Shown: positions 1 to 5,990, counted from the first letter of the stretch. The stretch is 7,403 nucleotides of DNA from an uncultured Clostridia bacterium (GCA_904420265.1 CAJFUU010000203.1:1-7403), one strand, 5' to 3'. Translations and numbers: made by a program. Notes: generated by a model from the sequence alone, not told the origin.

Positions 1-132
1 CGGCACGGCTGTCGGTATATCCCCAAAGCGGGGAACAGGTAAGCGCGAAAATTCGAGCTGCGCGCAAGCGGCCTGCCCAAATTCTGCCGATCGCGCGGTG
101 GCACGATTGGCTCGCGCAGGCGGCAAAGGAAA
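1..132 (+). repeat. Diverged ~130-bp direct repeat, copy A (may extend left of window)
   Basis: This segment matches 247-377 in the same orientation with a constant offset of 246 over the first 90 bases. By eye 76 of those 90 positions agree, with no gap, and 12 of the 14 differences are transitions. Similarity weakens after base 90, where one single-base gap is needed, and then both copies converge again on an AAAGGAAA motif. The copy begins at the window edge, so its true left end is unknown. I cannot assign it to a known repeat family. Confidence 0.75.
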
Positions 133-246
133 TACGCATGTAAACGCTCATTCATGTAAAGATATAGTTCTCTTCTCTCACACAGACGAAAGAGGAAAGT
201 CAAGGGCGGATGTGTTTCGGAGCAACAACGCCCGGAACTTCATTCC

Positions 247-377
247 CGGCACAGCTGTCGGTATATTCCCAAAGCGGGGAGCAGGCAAGCGTGAAAACGC
301 GAACTGCGCGCAAGAGGCTTATCCAAATTTTGCCGGTCATGTGGCGGCGGTATCGGTTCACCGGGCGATAAAGGAAA
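247..377 (+). repeat. Diverged ~130-bp direct repeat, copy B
   Basis: Second copy of the repeat seen at 1-132. It opens with the same CGGCAC(G/A)GCTGTCGGTATAT block and shares CCAAAGCGGGG and CTGCGCGCAAG blocks with copy A. The excess of transitions and the loss of similarity on the right suggest an old duplication without strong selection. Neither copy shows a consistent reading frame that would make it a protein repeat. Confidence 0.75.
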
Positions 378-431
378 GGCGTATACAACGTTTCCCATAC
401 CCCCCCCCGCATGGGTGACAAAGGAAAGGCG
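363..431 (+). repeat. Short 19-bp direct repeat pair (363-381 and 413-431)
   Basis: The sequence GGGYGAYAAAGGAAAGGCG occurs twice, 50 bases apart, with two transition differences. A related CGGCAAAGGAAA stands at 121-132 at the end of repeat copy A, so this motif seems to mark the right edge of the larger repeat, and 413-431 may be the edge of a third, mostly missing copy. Function unknown. Confidence 0.55.
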
Positions 432-475
432 GGAGAGGGCCTGGAACTTTGCCGGCGGCGCGTTTGCACGCCCGT

Positions 476-1174
476 TCAGCCGCCGCGCCGGCGCATTTCC
501 GAGGGTGTGCAGCCATAATGCTTTTTAAAAATTCTGGAAAAGTAGTTGAAGTCGCTGACGCCGCAGCGCTCAGCGATTTCCTGCACGTTTAGATTTGTGG
601 CCAACAGCAGCGTCCGCGCCGCTTCCAGACGCTTGACGCGGATAAAGCGCTGCAGGGGTAGCCCTGTCTCGCGGAGCGTGAGGCGGGAAAGCGAGTCTGC
701 GGACAGAAAAAACACCGATTGCAGCGTCCGGGCGCTGAGGGGGTCGGCAATGTGCTCGCTGATATAGCTGGAAAGTTCGTCAAAAAGGCCGTGCTGCTCG
801 GGGAAGAGGCGTTGCTCAAGCACCAGGCTGGCGCAGGCGCGCAGCATGCTTTGCAATGCGCGCAGATAGGCCTGTGAAGCGGAGCGTACCGGTCCGGCGG
901 CAAGGGCGCCGATGTGCTCTTTGCGCACGTCGATGGGCACGGCCAGCACTGGAAAACCGCCCCGGCACGAGGTTTCTTCCTCCCGTCCATCCAGAGCCAG
1001 TATGGAAGCGCAGACGCTTTTGCCATCGCGATGCGCGCACGCCGCGCAGGGCAGGTTGGCCGCATTCGCGCAAAACTGCAAAGCATGTATCCGGTTACAA
1101 TCAATAAAATAGACCGATTGACCAATTGCCAACGATAAATCTGCAAGAAGTTCACGAAGGTTGGAAGCCTGCAC
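476..1174 (-). CDS. AraC-family regulator with N-terminal PocR-like sensory domain
   Basis: This is a cytoplasmic ligand-responsive transcription factor of 232 residues from a GTG start. Residues ~1-120 resemble the PocR sensory domain: a cysteine-rich stretch with C35, C43, C46, C55 and C70, followed by the typical 'PI..r..hiGaLaaGPV' segment at 80-96. Residues ~130-232 form the two helix-turn-helix AraC DNA-binding domain, ending in the family signature 'VQEIAERCGVSDFNYFSRIFKKHYGCTPSEMR'-like region at ~197-228 (C204-G205, F209, Y211-F212, F216-K217, P224). I chose the GTG at 1174 because GGGGAGG at 1183-1189 lies 8 bases before it. An in-frame ATG at 1195 would place that ribosome site inside the coding region. 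The gene diverges from the lacI-type operon, so it probably controls that operon and itself. The ligand is unknown; a link to the imported sugar is inference. Confidence 0.9.
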   Translation of the reverse strand: MQASNLRELLADLSLAIGQSVYFIDCNRIHALQFCANAANLPCAACAHRDGKSVCASILALDGREEETSCRGGFPVLAVPIDVRKEHIGALAAGPVRSASQAYLRALQSMLRACASLVLEQRLFPEQHGLFDELSSYISEHIADPLSARTLQSVFFLSADSLSRLTLRETGLPLQRFIRVKRLEAARTLLLATNLNVQEIAERCGVSDFNYFSRIFKKHYGCTPSEMRRRGG

Positions 1175-1182
1175 AATAGTTA

Positions 1183-1189
1183 CCTCCCC
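1183..1189 (-). promoter_or_regulatory. Ribosome binding site that decides the AraC-type start
   Basis: On the - strand this reads GGGGAGG, 8 bases before the GTG at 1174-1172. It falls inside codons 3-5 of the longer ATG-initiated frame (ATG at 1195), whose own upstream AAAGG is only 3 bases away. The GTG start is therefore preferred, giving 232 rather than 239 residues. Confidence 0.75.
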
Positions 1190-1213
1190 ATACATCCTTT
1201 AACAAAAGCTTCG

Positions 1214-1256
1214 AAATATACGTAAATCGTGCTATAAATATACGAAATTGTGCTAT
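1214..1256. promoter_or_regulatory. Tandem ~22-bp direct repeat, probable AraC-type binding sites
   Basis: Two head-to-tail copies, 1214-1235 and 1236-1256, share AAATATACG, then AAAT(C/T)GTGCTAT, with one single-base insertion and one substitution between them. The spacing (22 bases by the left block, 21 by the right block) equals two helical turns, the usual geometry for an AraC-family dimer on direct half-sites. The second copy touches the weak -35 position of the + promoter (1255-1260), the usual place for an AraC-type activator. The pair also lies just downstream of the - promoter's -10, so occupancy would hinder the regulator's own transcription. Assignment to the adjacent AraC-type gene is inferred. 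Confidence 0.65.
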
Positions 1257-1283
1257 TATTATAGCATGGGAAGCTGCTATAAT
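1255..1283 (+). promoter_or_regulatory. Probable promoter of the lacI-type/transport operon (weak -35, extended -10)
   Basis: A perfect TATAAT at 1278-1283 is preceded by TGC, giving an extended -10. Seventeen bases upstream the -35 position reads ATTATT, a poor match to TTGACA. A poor -35 next to direct repeats ending at 1256 is what is expected of an activator-dependent promoter. The start site would be near 1290, just before the palindrome at 1298-1313. No other good promoter is visible before the transport genes, so this one probably drives all five genes up to the isomerase. Confidence 0.65.
1258..1283. repeat. Perfect inverted repeat with 9-bp arms spanning both -10 boxes
   Basis: ATTATAGCA at 1258-1266 and TGCTATAAT at 1275-1283 are exact reverse complements separated by 8 bases. 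Each arm is the extended -10 of one of the two divergent promoters, so the promoter core is a mirror image of itself. The TGCTAT block also ends each copy of the direct repeat (1230-1235 and 1251-1256). Confidence 0.85.
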
Positions 1284-1286
1284 CAA
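1258..1286 (-). promoter_or_regulatory. Probable promoter of the AraC-type gene
   Basis: On the - strand TTGATT (1286-1281) and TATAAT (1263-1258) are separated by exactly 17 bases, and the -10 is preceded by TGC (extended -10). Transcription would begin near 1251 and run left into the regulator with a leader of about 75 bases. That leader would contain the tandem direct repeats and the GGGGAGG site. The -35 overlaps the -10 of the divergent + promoter, so both cannot be occupied by polymerase at once. Confidence 0.7.
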
Positions 1287-1297
1287 TATGCAAATCA

Positions 1298-1313
1298 TTT
1301 GAAACGTTTCAAA
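1298..1313. promoter_or_regulatory. Perfect 16-bp palindrome, probable LacI-family operator
   Basis: TTTGAAACGTTTCAAA is a perfect palindrome with a central CpG, the hallmark of LacI/GalR-family operators. It lies 15 bases after the + strand -10 and 15 bases before the lacI-type start codon, so a bound repressor would block initiation or early elongation. The neighbouring repressor keeps the hinge-helix leucine (L55) that this family inserts at the central CpG, which supports the pairing. Autoregulation of the whole operon is the simplest reading. A carbon-catabolite protein of the same family binding here is an alternative. Confidence 0.8.
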
Positions 1314-1328
1314 CACACAAAGGAGACG

Positions 1329-2345
1329 ATGAGGATAACCATTAAGGACGTGGCCAGGGAAGCGGGGGTTTCCATTGCCACGGCGTCCATGGCGCTGAAC
1401 AACCGCGCCGGCGTGAACGCCGAAACCCGCCGCAGGGTGTTGCGCATCGCGCGGGAGATGCACTATGTGGCCAACCATTCCGCGCAGGCCCTGGTCATGC
1501 AGGAAAGCGGCTGTATCGGGTTGATGATTCCTGAAATCCAAAACCCGTTTTACAGCGCGATTGTCGATATACTTTCGCATCTGGCGGAGGTGCGCGGCTA
1601 TACGCTTTTGCTGGGCATTGCCAACAACAGTGCCGAACAGGAGGAAAGGTACCTGCGTTTTTTCCTTTCGCGCCGCGTACAGGGCGTAATCATGGTGCCG
1701 ATTCTCAACCCTCGCCGCTCGGGCCGGAACGTGGAAATGCTGCGCCAGGCGAACGTGCCAATCGTCTTTTGTACAGAGCGGTACGCCGGCAGCGCCGAGC
1801 CGGTGGTGATGTGCGATTTTGCGCAGGGGCAGTACGAAATCACCAAATACCTGATCGGCAGGGGATTGCGGGATTTCTGGTTTGTGTCGGTGGACATAGA
1901 CGCCCAGTTTGCCACCTTGCGCTACGAAGGCTATGTGCGGGCGCTGCAGGAGGCGGGCATACCCCAGCGGCGCGAGCGCGAACTGCTTCTGGAGATGCCA
2001 TGGTACGGCCAGGCCTATGAGGGCGCGGCGCGCATCCTCGAAGACCGGCCCGAGGCCGTAATCTGTATTAACGATATTATGACCATGGCCATTGTCAAGC
2101 GCATACTGGAGTCCGGCCTGAGCATTCCGGGAGATATTTCCGTGGCCGGCTTTGACGATATTATGTTCTCCGCGCTGGTTTCGCCGCCGCTTACCACGGT
2201 GCACCAGCCGATTCAGGAGATTTGCGAAAAGACCATGCAGCTGCTTGCGGACGCCATAGAAGCCGGAGACGGCCGGGCGCATGGCGAAGGAGACGGCGTC
2301 CATCTCATCGCCCCGCACCTTGTTGTGCGGGAAACAACGATATGA
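1329..2345 (+). CDS. LacI/GalR-family transcriptional regulator
   Basis: A 338-residue repressor of normal family length. Residues 3-25 are the helix-turn-helix (ITIKDVAREAGVSIATAS), 45-58 the hinge helix with L55, and 60-338 a periplasmic-binding-protein-like effector domain. Family landmarks in it are NPF at 72-74, R198 in 'RYEGY', ND at 248-249 and GFDD at 274-277, followed by 'PPLTTVHQP' at 286-294. The ATG at 1329 was chosen because the HTH starts immediately after it and AGGAG stands at 1321-1325, although the 3-base spacer is short. An upstream ATG at 1248 in the same frame precedes the predicted transcription start and is unlikely. The recognition helix has Met21 where many members have Arg. 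The gene is first in the sugar operon and lies just after its probable operator; the inducer is presumably the imported sugar or a derivative. Confidence 0.93.
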   Translation: MRITIKDVAREAGVSIATASMALNNRAGVNAETRRRVLRIAREMHYVANHSAQALVMQESGCIGLMIPEIQNPFYSAIVDILSHLAEVRGYTLLLGIANNSAEQEERYLRFFLSRRVQGVIMVPILNPRRSGRNVEMLRQANVPIVFCTERYAGSAEPVVMCDFAQGQYEITKYLIGRGLRDFWFVSVDIDAQFATLRYEGYVRALQEAGIPQRRERELLLEMPWYGQAYEGAARILEDRPEAVICINDIMTMAIVKRILESGLSIPGDISVAGFDDIMFSALVSPPLTTVHQPIQEICEKTMQLLADAIEAGDGRAHGEGDGVHLIAPHLVVRETTI

Positions 2346-2393
2346 ATTTATTGGGGAAAAGACCCCGATAAAAATAACAAGGAGGAAAAACCC

Positions 2394-3350
2394 ATGAAGA
2401 AACTGTTGTCTCTGGTACTGTGCGTGTTGATGCTCGCGACGTTTGCCTCGATGGCGAGCGCCGAAGACGATCAGATCGTCGTCGGCATGTCCATCCCGCA
2501 GATGGCAAACCCCTACTTTGTATCCGTTATGAACGGCGTGCAGGATCAGTGCGACGAGCTCGGCTATGAACTGGTTGTGGTGGACGCCGGCTACGACGTT
2601 GCCAAGCAGGTTTCCGACTTTGAAAACTTCGGCAACCAGGGCGTGGACTGCGTCATCGCTTGCCCCATCGACTCCAACGCGCTGCTGCCCGTGAGCGAGC
2701 AGCTGCAGGAGCAGGGCATCATCGTGATCTCCTTCGCGCAGATCATTGACAATGCCAACGCCATCTTCACGCTGGACGAGTACACCTACGGCACCATTAT
2801 CGGCACCAACGCCGCCACCTGGATCAACGAGCATCTGGACGGCAAGGCCCAGGTTCTGATCATCTCCCAGGATAACGTCGAGGCCGTGGTTGCCCGCGGC
2901 GACGGCATCCAGGACACCATCGAGGAGCTGTGCCCCGAAGCGGAAATCGTCGCCCGTCAGGCTGGCGATAACCCCACCACCGGCATGGAAATCACCGAGA
3001 ACATCATGCAGCAGTATCCCGACGTACGCGTCATCACCGGCAACAACGACTCCGGCCCCCTGGGCGCTTATGAAGCCATCATGGGCATGAACCTGGACGA
3101 GGAAGCCATGGCGGACTTCTACATCGGCGGCGGCGACGCCACCCCCGAGGCCATTGCCAAGATGCAGGAGGAAGGCTCCATCTACCGCGCTACCGTTGAC
3201 ATCGCCCCCTATCAGACCGGCGTTGACTGCGTCAACTGCCTGGCCGATTTCCTGGCCAACGGCGTGCCGGAGGAGGCCCCCGTGTCCTACTTCCCCTGCG
3301 AGCCCGTCTGGCAGGATGAAGTTCTCAGCGGCGAATACGTTGCTGGCTAA
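2394..3350 (+). CDS. Sugar ABC transporter substrate-binding protein (RbsB type)
   Basis: A secreted binding protein of 318 residues that delivers a sugar to the ATPase and permease encoded downstream. Residues 1-23 are a signal peptide (KK, then a hydrophobic core, then ASA before E24) read as a type I signal. There is no lipobox cysteine after the core; C10 is too early. The fold is type I periplasmic binding protein: 'MANPYF' at 37-42 matches the NNPFF region of ribose-binding protein, and 'PIDSNAL' at 91-97 and R168, N218 and D248 occupy positions equivalent to ribose-binding protein ligand residues. However, the Asp-Arg pair of the RbsB hinge strand is replaced by F-A at 114-115, so ribose is not the expected ligand. 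AAGGAGG at 2379-2385 lies 8 bases before ATG, the best ribosome site here. Tandem TAA stops end the gene. It starts 48 bases after the regulator. Confidence 0.93.
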   Translation: MKKLLSLVLCVLMLATFASMASAEDDQIVVGMSIPQMANPYFVSVMNGVQDQCDELGYELVVVDAGYDVAKQVSDFENFGNQGVDCVIACPIDSNALLPVSEQLQEQGIIVISFAQIIDNANAIFTLDEYTYGTIIGTNAATWINEHLDGKAQVLIISQDNVEAVVARGDGIQDTIEELCPEAEIVARQAGDNPTTGMEITENIMQQYPDVRVITGNNDSGPLGAYEAIMGMNLDEEAMADFYIGGGDATPEAIAKMQEEGSIYRATVDIAPYQTGVDCVNCLADFLANGVPEEAPVSYFPCEPVWQDEVLSGEYVAG

Positions 3351-3380
3351 TAATTCGCACCGAGCGGCACTGTAGGCGGC

Positions 3381-3414
3381 GCGCCCCTTTGCGGGGCGCC
3401 CGCCCCGGCGGGCG
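3381..3414 (+). promoter_or_regulatory. Two overlapping GC-rich hairpins after the binding-protein gene
   Basis: GCGCCCC at 3381-3387 can pair with GGGGCGC at 3393-3399, and CGCCCGCC at 3397-3404 can pair with GGCGGGCG at 3407-3414. The second stem uses 3397-3399 of the first, so the full structures exclude each other. There is no T run, so this is not a standard terminator. Such stems behind a binding-protein gene usually protect its mRNA and lower expression of downstream transporter genes, which need fewer copies. The exact role here is inferred. Confidence 0.55.
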
Positions 3415-3472
3415 GATTGAAAACGCCCCCGGAAGGGACGCGCTTTGGCGGGGCGGCGGGCAGGCCCGACCG

Positions 3473-3504
3473 CTCCGCCTGCAAAAAGGCATGTTTTGCG
3501 GAGG
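3473..3504 (+). promoter_or_regulatory. Possible hairpin masking the ATPase ribosome binding site
   Basis: CTCCGC at 3473-3478 is complementary to GCGGAG at 3498-3503, which contains most of the GGAGG (3500-3504) used by the ATPase gene. An alternative stem pairs 3479-3486 with 3494-3501 around a 7-base loop, with one T-G pair, and also covers part of the site. Either could reduce translation of the ATPase relative to the binding protein. Not tested; folding energy was not computed. Confidence 0.4.
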
Positions 3505-3509
3505 TAAAG

Positions 3510-4997
3510 ATGCAGGATAATATACTTGAGGTGAGACACCTTAGCAAATACTATGCCGGCGTAAAAGCGTTGGACGATGTATCCATCGCCTTCCGCAGGG
3601 GCGAGGTACATGCGCTTGCCGGCGAAAACGGCGCGGGCAAGTCCACATTGATCAAGGCGATCACCGGCGCCATCGTGCCCACGGCCGGCACCATCGTGCT
3701 GGAGGGCCAGGAATATGCCAAATTGAACCCGATTGATGCAATTGACAAGGGCATCGCCGCGATCTATCAGGAGTTTACGCTGATCCCGCATCTGACCGTT
3801 GCCGAGAACATCTACTTTGGCAAGGAAGTTGCGAAAGGCGGCTTTGTCGACAAAAAGGCCATGAACGCCAGCGCGCGAGCGCTTATGGACGACATGGGGA
3901 TCACGCTGGATCCCGCCGCCTACGTGTGCGATCTGGGCATCGCCTATCAGCAGATTGTGGAGATCGCCAAGGCCGTTGCGGCCAATTCGAAAATACTCAT
4001 CATGGACGAACCGACCGCGCCGCTGACCAATAAGGAAACGGAAATGCTTTTCCAGATCATCGAAAAGCTGCGCGCGCGCAACGTTACCATCATTTACATC
4101 AGCCACCGCATGGACGAGATTTTCAAGGTGTGCGACCGCGTCTCGGTCATGCGCGACGGCAAGTACATCCGTACAGACAATACGGCGGACATTACCGTGC
4201 ACGACTTGATTGCGAACATGGTTGGCCGCGAGCTGGGCGAGGACTATCCGCAGCGCACCAAGCCCCTGGGCGAAGTGGTGCTGGAAGTGGAGGGCCTCAA
4301 ATCCGAAAAGGTGCATGACATCTCTTTCCAACTCCACAAGGGCGAAATCCTGGGCTTCGGCGGTCTGGTGGGCGCCGGACGCACAGAGGTTATGCAGGCC
4401 ATCTTCGGCGCAGACCGTGTAAAAGAAGGCACAATTACCGTCAAGGGCAAGCGCGAGACGGTAAAAAGCCCGGCAAAGGCGCTGGAGTTGGGTATCGGCC
4501 TGATTCCCGAAGACCGCAAAAACCAGGGCGTTCTGTTGGGCCTGTCCGTGCGCCAGAACGTCACGTTCTCTTCGCTGAAGCAGGCAATGGTGGGGTGCTT
4601 TGTCCGCAACAAGAAGGACATTGCCATCGCCACGGAATACATTGAAAAGTTGCGCATCAAAACGCCGAGCGTCAATCAGCAGGTGAAAAACCTTTCCGGC
4701 GGCAATCAGCAGAAGGTGGTTCTGGCCAAGGCGCTGGCAACCAAGTGCGACATTATTATATTCGACGAGCCCACGCGCGGCATCGACGTCGGCGCCAAAC
4801 AGGAAATTTACAGCCTGATGCGCCACTTGGTGGACGAGGAAGGCAAGAGCATCATCATGGTTTCCTCGGAAATGCCGGAGTTGATCGGCATGAGCGACCG
4901 CATACTGGTGATGCGCCACGGCGGCATCGTTGGAGAGATACAGAAAGAGGATTATTCTCAGGAGCTGATCCTTGAATACGCTTCTGGTCTGAAATAG
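3510..4997 (+). CDS. Sugar ABC transporter ATP-binding protein, two fused NBDs (RbsA/MglA/XylG type)
   Basis: A cytoplasmic 495-residue ATPase that powers sugar import, the normal length for this carbohydrate-importer class with two nucleotide-binding domains in one chain. First domain: Walker A GENGAGKST at 38-46, Q-loop Q87, a degenerate signature 'LGIAYQQ' at 142-148, Walker B ILIMDE at 162-167 and H-loop H199. Second domain: degenerate Walker A GAGRTE at 288-293 (Arg in place of Lys), canonical signature LSGGNQ at 395-400 and Walker B IIIFDE at 415-420. This asymmetry is normal for the family and implies one competent composite ATP site. The ATG at 3510 was chosen because GGAGG at 3500-3504 lies 5 bases upstream and the family's N-terminal strand begins right after. 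The open frame extends 31 codons upstream, but that part is low-complexity structured leader. A 159-base gap separates it from the binding-protein gene; the permease follows after 12 bases. Confidence 0.95.
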   Translation: MQDNILEVRHLSKYYAGVKALDDVSIAFRRGEVHALAGENGAGKSTLIKAITGAIVPTAGTIVLEGQEYAKLNPIDAIDKGIAAIYQEFTLIPHLTVAENIYFGKEVAKGGFVDKKAMNASARALMDDMGITLDPAAYVCDLGIAYQQIVEIAKAVAANSKILIMDEPTAPLTNKETEMLFQIIEKLRARNVTIIYISHRMDEIFKVCDRVSVMRDGKYIRTDNTADITVHDLIANMVGRELGEDYPQRTKPLGEVVLEVEGLKSEKVHDISFQLHKGEILGFGGLVGAGRTEVMQAIFGADRVKEGTITVKGKRETVKSPAKALELGIGLIPEDRKNQGVLLGLSVRQNVTFSSLKQAMVGCFVRNKKDIAIATEYIEKLRIKTPSVNQQVKNLSGGNQQKVVLAKALATKCDIIIFDEPTRGIDVGAKQEIYSLMRHLVDEEGKSIIMVSSEMPELIGMSDRILVMRHGGIVGEIQKEDYSQELILEYASGLK

Positions 4998-5009
4998 GAG
5001 GAATAGGGC

Positions 5010-5990
5010 ATGTCCAAGATGAATTCCAAGAAGCTGAGAGCGATCCTCGGCGAATACGGCATCATTGCCGTATTGATCCTGCTCGTGATCGTGTTTGCCT
5101 GCCTCTCGGATCGCTTCCTGTTGCTGAATAATATATTCAACATACTCCGGCAGGTTTCCATCGTAGGCATTATTTCCGTGGGTATGACCTTTGTCATGCT
5201 TACTGGCGGTATCGACCTGTCCTGCGGTTCGGTGGTGGGCGCCAGCGTGGTCGGCGCGGCGCTTCTGATGACCGAGGCGGCCATGCACCCCGTGCTCGCC
5301 TGCCTGATCATGCTGGTGTTCGGTACGGTGCTGGGGCTGATCAACGCGTTTTTCATCACGCAGTTCAAGGTGCCCCCGTTTATTGCCACGTTGGGCATGA
5401 TGACCTCTGTGCGCGGTATTGCTTACATTATCACCGGCGGCCTGCCTGTGTTTGGCTTTAACCGTTCGTTCACGGTGTTGGGCCAAGGCTACGTGCTGAA
5501 CGTTATTCCCATTCCGGTTATTGTGATGTTTGTAGTGTTTGCCTTCGGCATTGTATTCCTGGGCAAGACGCGCATTGGCCGCCATATCTACGGCGTCGGC
5601 GGCAACGAAGAGGCGGCCCGCCTCTCCGGCGTCAACGTCAAAAAGATTAAGTACATCGTTTACGGCATTGCCGGCCTGATGAGCTCCCTGGCAGGCGTGG
5701 TGCTTCTGGCGCGCGTCAACTCCGGCCAGCCCAACGCCGGCGAGGGCTATGAGATGGACGTTATTACCGGCGTTGTGCTCGGCGGCGTCAGCATGAGCGG
5801 CGGCCAGGGCAAGTTGGGCATGGTTATCGTCGGCACGCTGATCATGGGCATCCTCACCAACGGTATGACGATGCTCACCGTGAACGAATACGTACAGCAG
5901 TTTATCAAGGGCCTGGTGCTCATCGGGGCTGTGGCGCTGGACAACGCCATCAAGGAATCCCGTGCAAAGCAGTCTATCGACAAAGCCTAA
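5010..5990 (+). CDS. Sugar ABC transporter permease (RbsC type)
   Basis: An inner-membrane permease of 326 residues, the usual length, which would act as a homodimer with the ATPase and the binding protein. Hydrophobic segments are visible at about 16-32, 50-66, 73-88, 94-115, 124-143, 165-185, 214-235, 250-262, 268-290 and 299-312. Family landmarks are GGIDLSCGS at 66-74, 'KVPPFIATLG' at 120-129, and the cytoplasmic coupling segment 'GGNEEAARLSGVNVKKIKY' at 197-215 that contacts the ATPase. AGGAGG at 4996-5001 overlaps the stop of the ATPase gene and lies 8 bases before the ATG, so translation is tightly coupled. The isomerase gene follows after 15 bases. Substrate cannot be told from this protein alone. 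Confidence 0.94.
   Translation: MSKMNSKKLRAILGEYGIIAVLILLVIVFACLSDRFLLLNNIFNILRQVSIVGIISVGMTFVMLTGGIDLSCGSVVGASVVGAALLMTEAAMHPVLACLIMLVFGTVLGLINAFFITQFKVPPFIATLGMMTSVRGIAYIITGGLPVFGFNRSFTVLGQGYVLNVIPIPVIVMFVVFAFGIVFLGKTRIGRHIYGVGGNEEAARLSGVNVKKIKYIVYGIAGLMSSLAGVVLLARVNSGQPNAGEGYEMDVITGVVLGGVSMSGGQGKLGMVIVGTLIMGILTNGMTMLTVNEYVQQFIKGLVLIGAVALDNAIKESRAKQSIDKA

Larger units (their letters stand above)
1..475. other. Non-coding, repeat-bearing region downstream of the AraC-type gene
   Basis: I see no convincing gene in these 475 bases. Open frames exist on both strands (98-418 on +, 200-469 on -), but neither has a good ribosome site, a recognisable motif or protein-like composition, and the + frame runs through part of each repeat copy. 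The region instead holds two diverged ~130-bp repeat copies, a 19-bp direct repeat and a run of nine Cs at 400-408. It lies 3' of the - strand regulator, and no clear intrinsic terminator for that gene is visible here. It could be a decayed mobile or intergenic repeat cluster. The left part is cut by the window edge. Confidence 0.6.

Noticed and set aside
381..398. AACGTT-centred sequence as a second LacI-type operator
   Set aside because: Only the central six bases are palindromic, and it lies about 900 bases from the main operator in the repeat region.
400..408. Run of nine Cs as a phase-variation tract
   Set aside because: It is in no gene and not in a promoter that I can identify. The length may also be affected by sequencing error.
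98..418. 106-codon open frame on + strand in the left region
   Set aside because: It runs through part of both repeat copies with no consistent frame between them, and has no ribosome site or recognisable domain.
200..469. 89-codon open frame on - strand
   Set aside because: No ribosome site, no recognisable motif, and it overlaps repeat copy B and the C-run.
453..491. GC-rich inverted sequence around the AraC-type stop codon as its terminator
   Set aside because: The pairing is only about 7 bp across a long loop that includes the stop codon, with no T run on the - strand.
1248..1328. 27-codon N-terminal extension of the LacI-type regulator
   Set aside because: Its ATG precedes the predicted transcription start, and the extension would cross the operator and promoter; the HTH begins right after 1329.
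2352..2367. Small GGGG/CCCC hairpin after the LacI-type gene as a terminator
   Set aside because: Only a 4-bp stem with no T run, and it lies in a 48-base gap just before a strong ribosome site. Read-through is expected.
3417..3509. 31-codon N-terminal extension of the ATPase
   Set aside because: The extension reads through a GC-rich hairpin leader. A good ribosome site and the family's normal N-terminus support the ATG at 3510.
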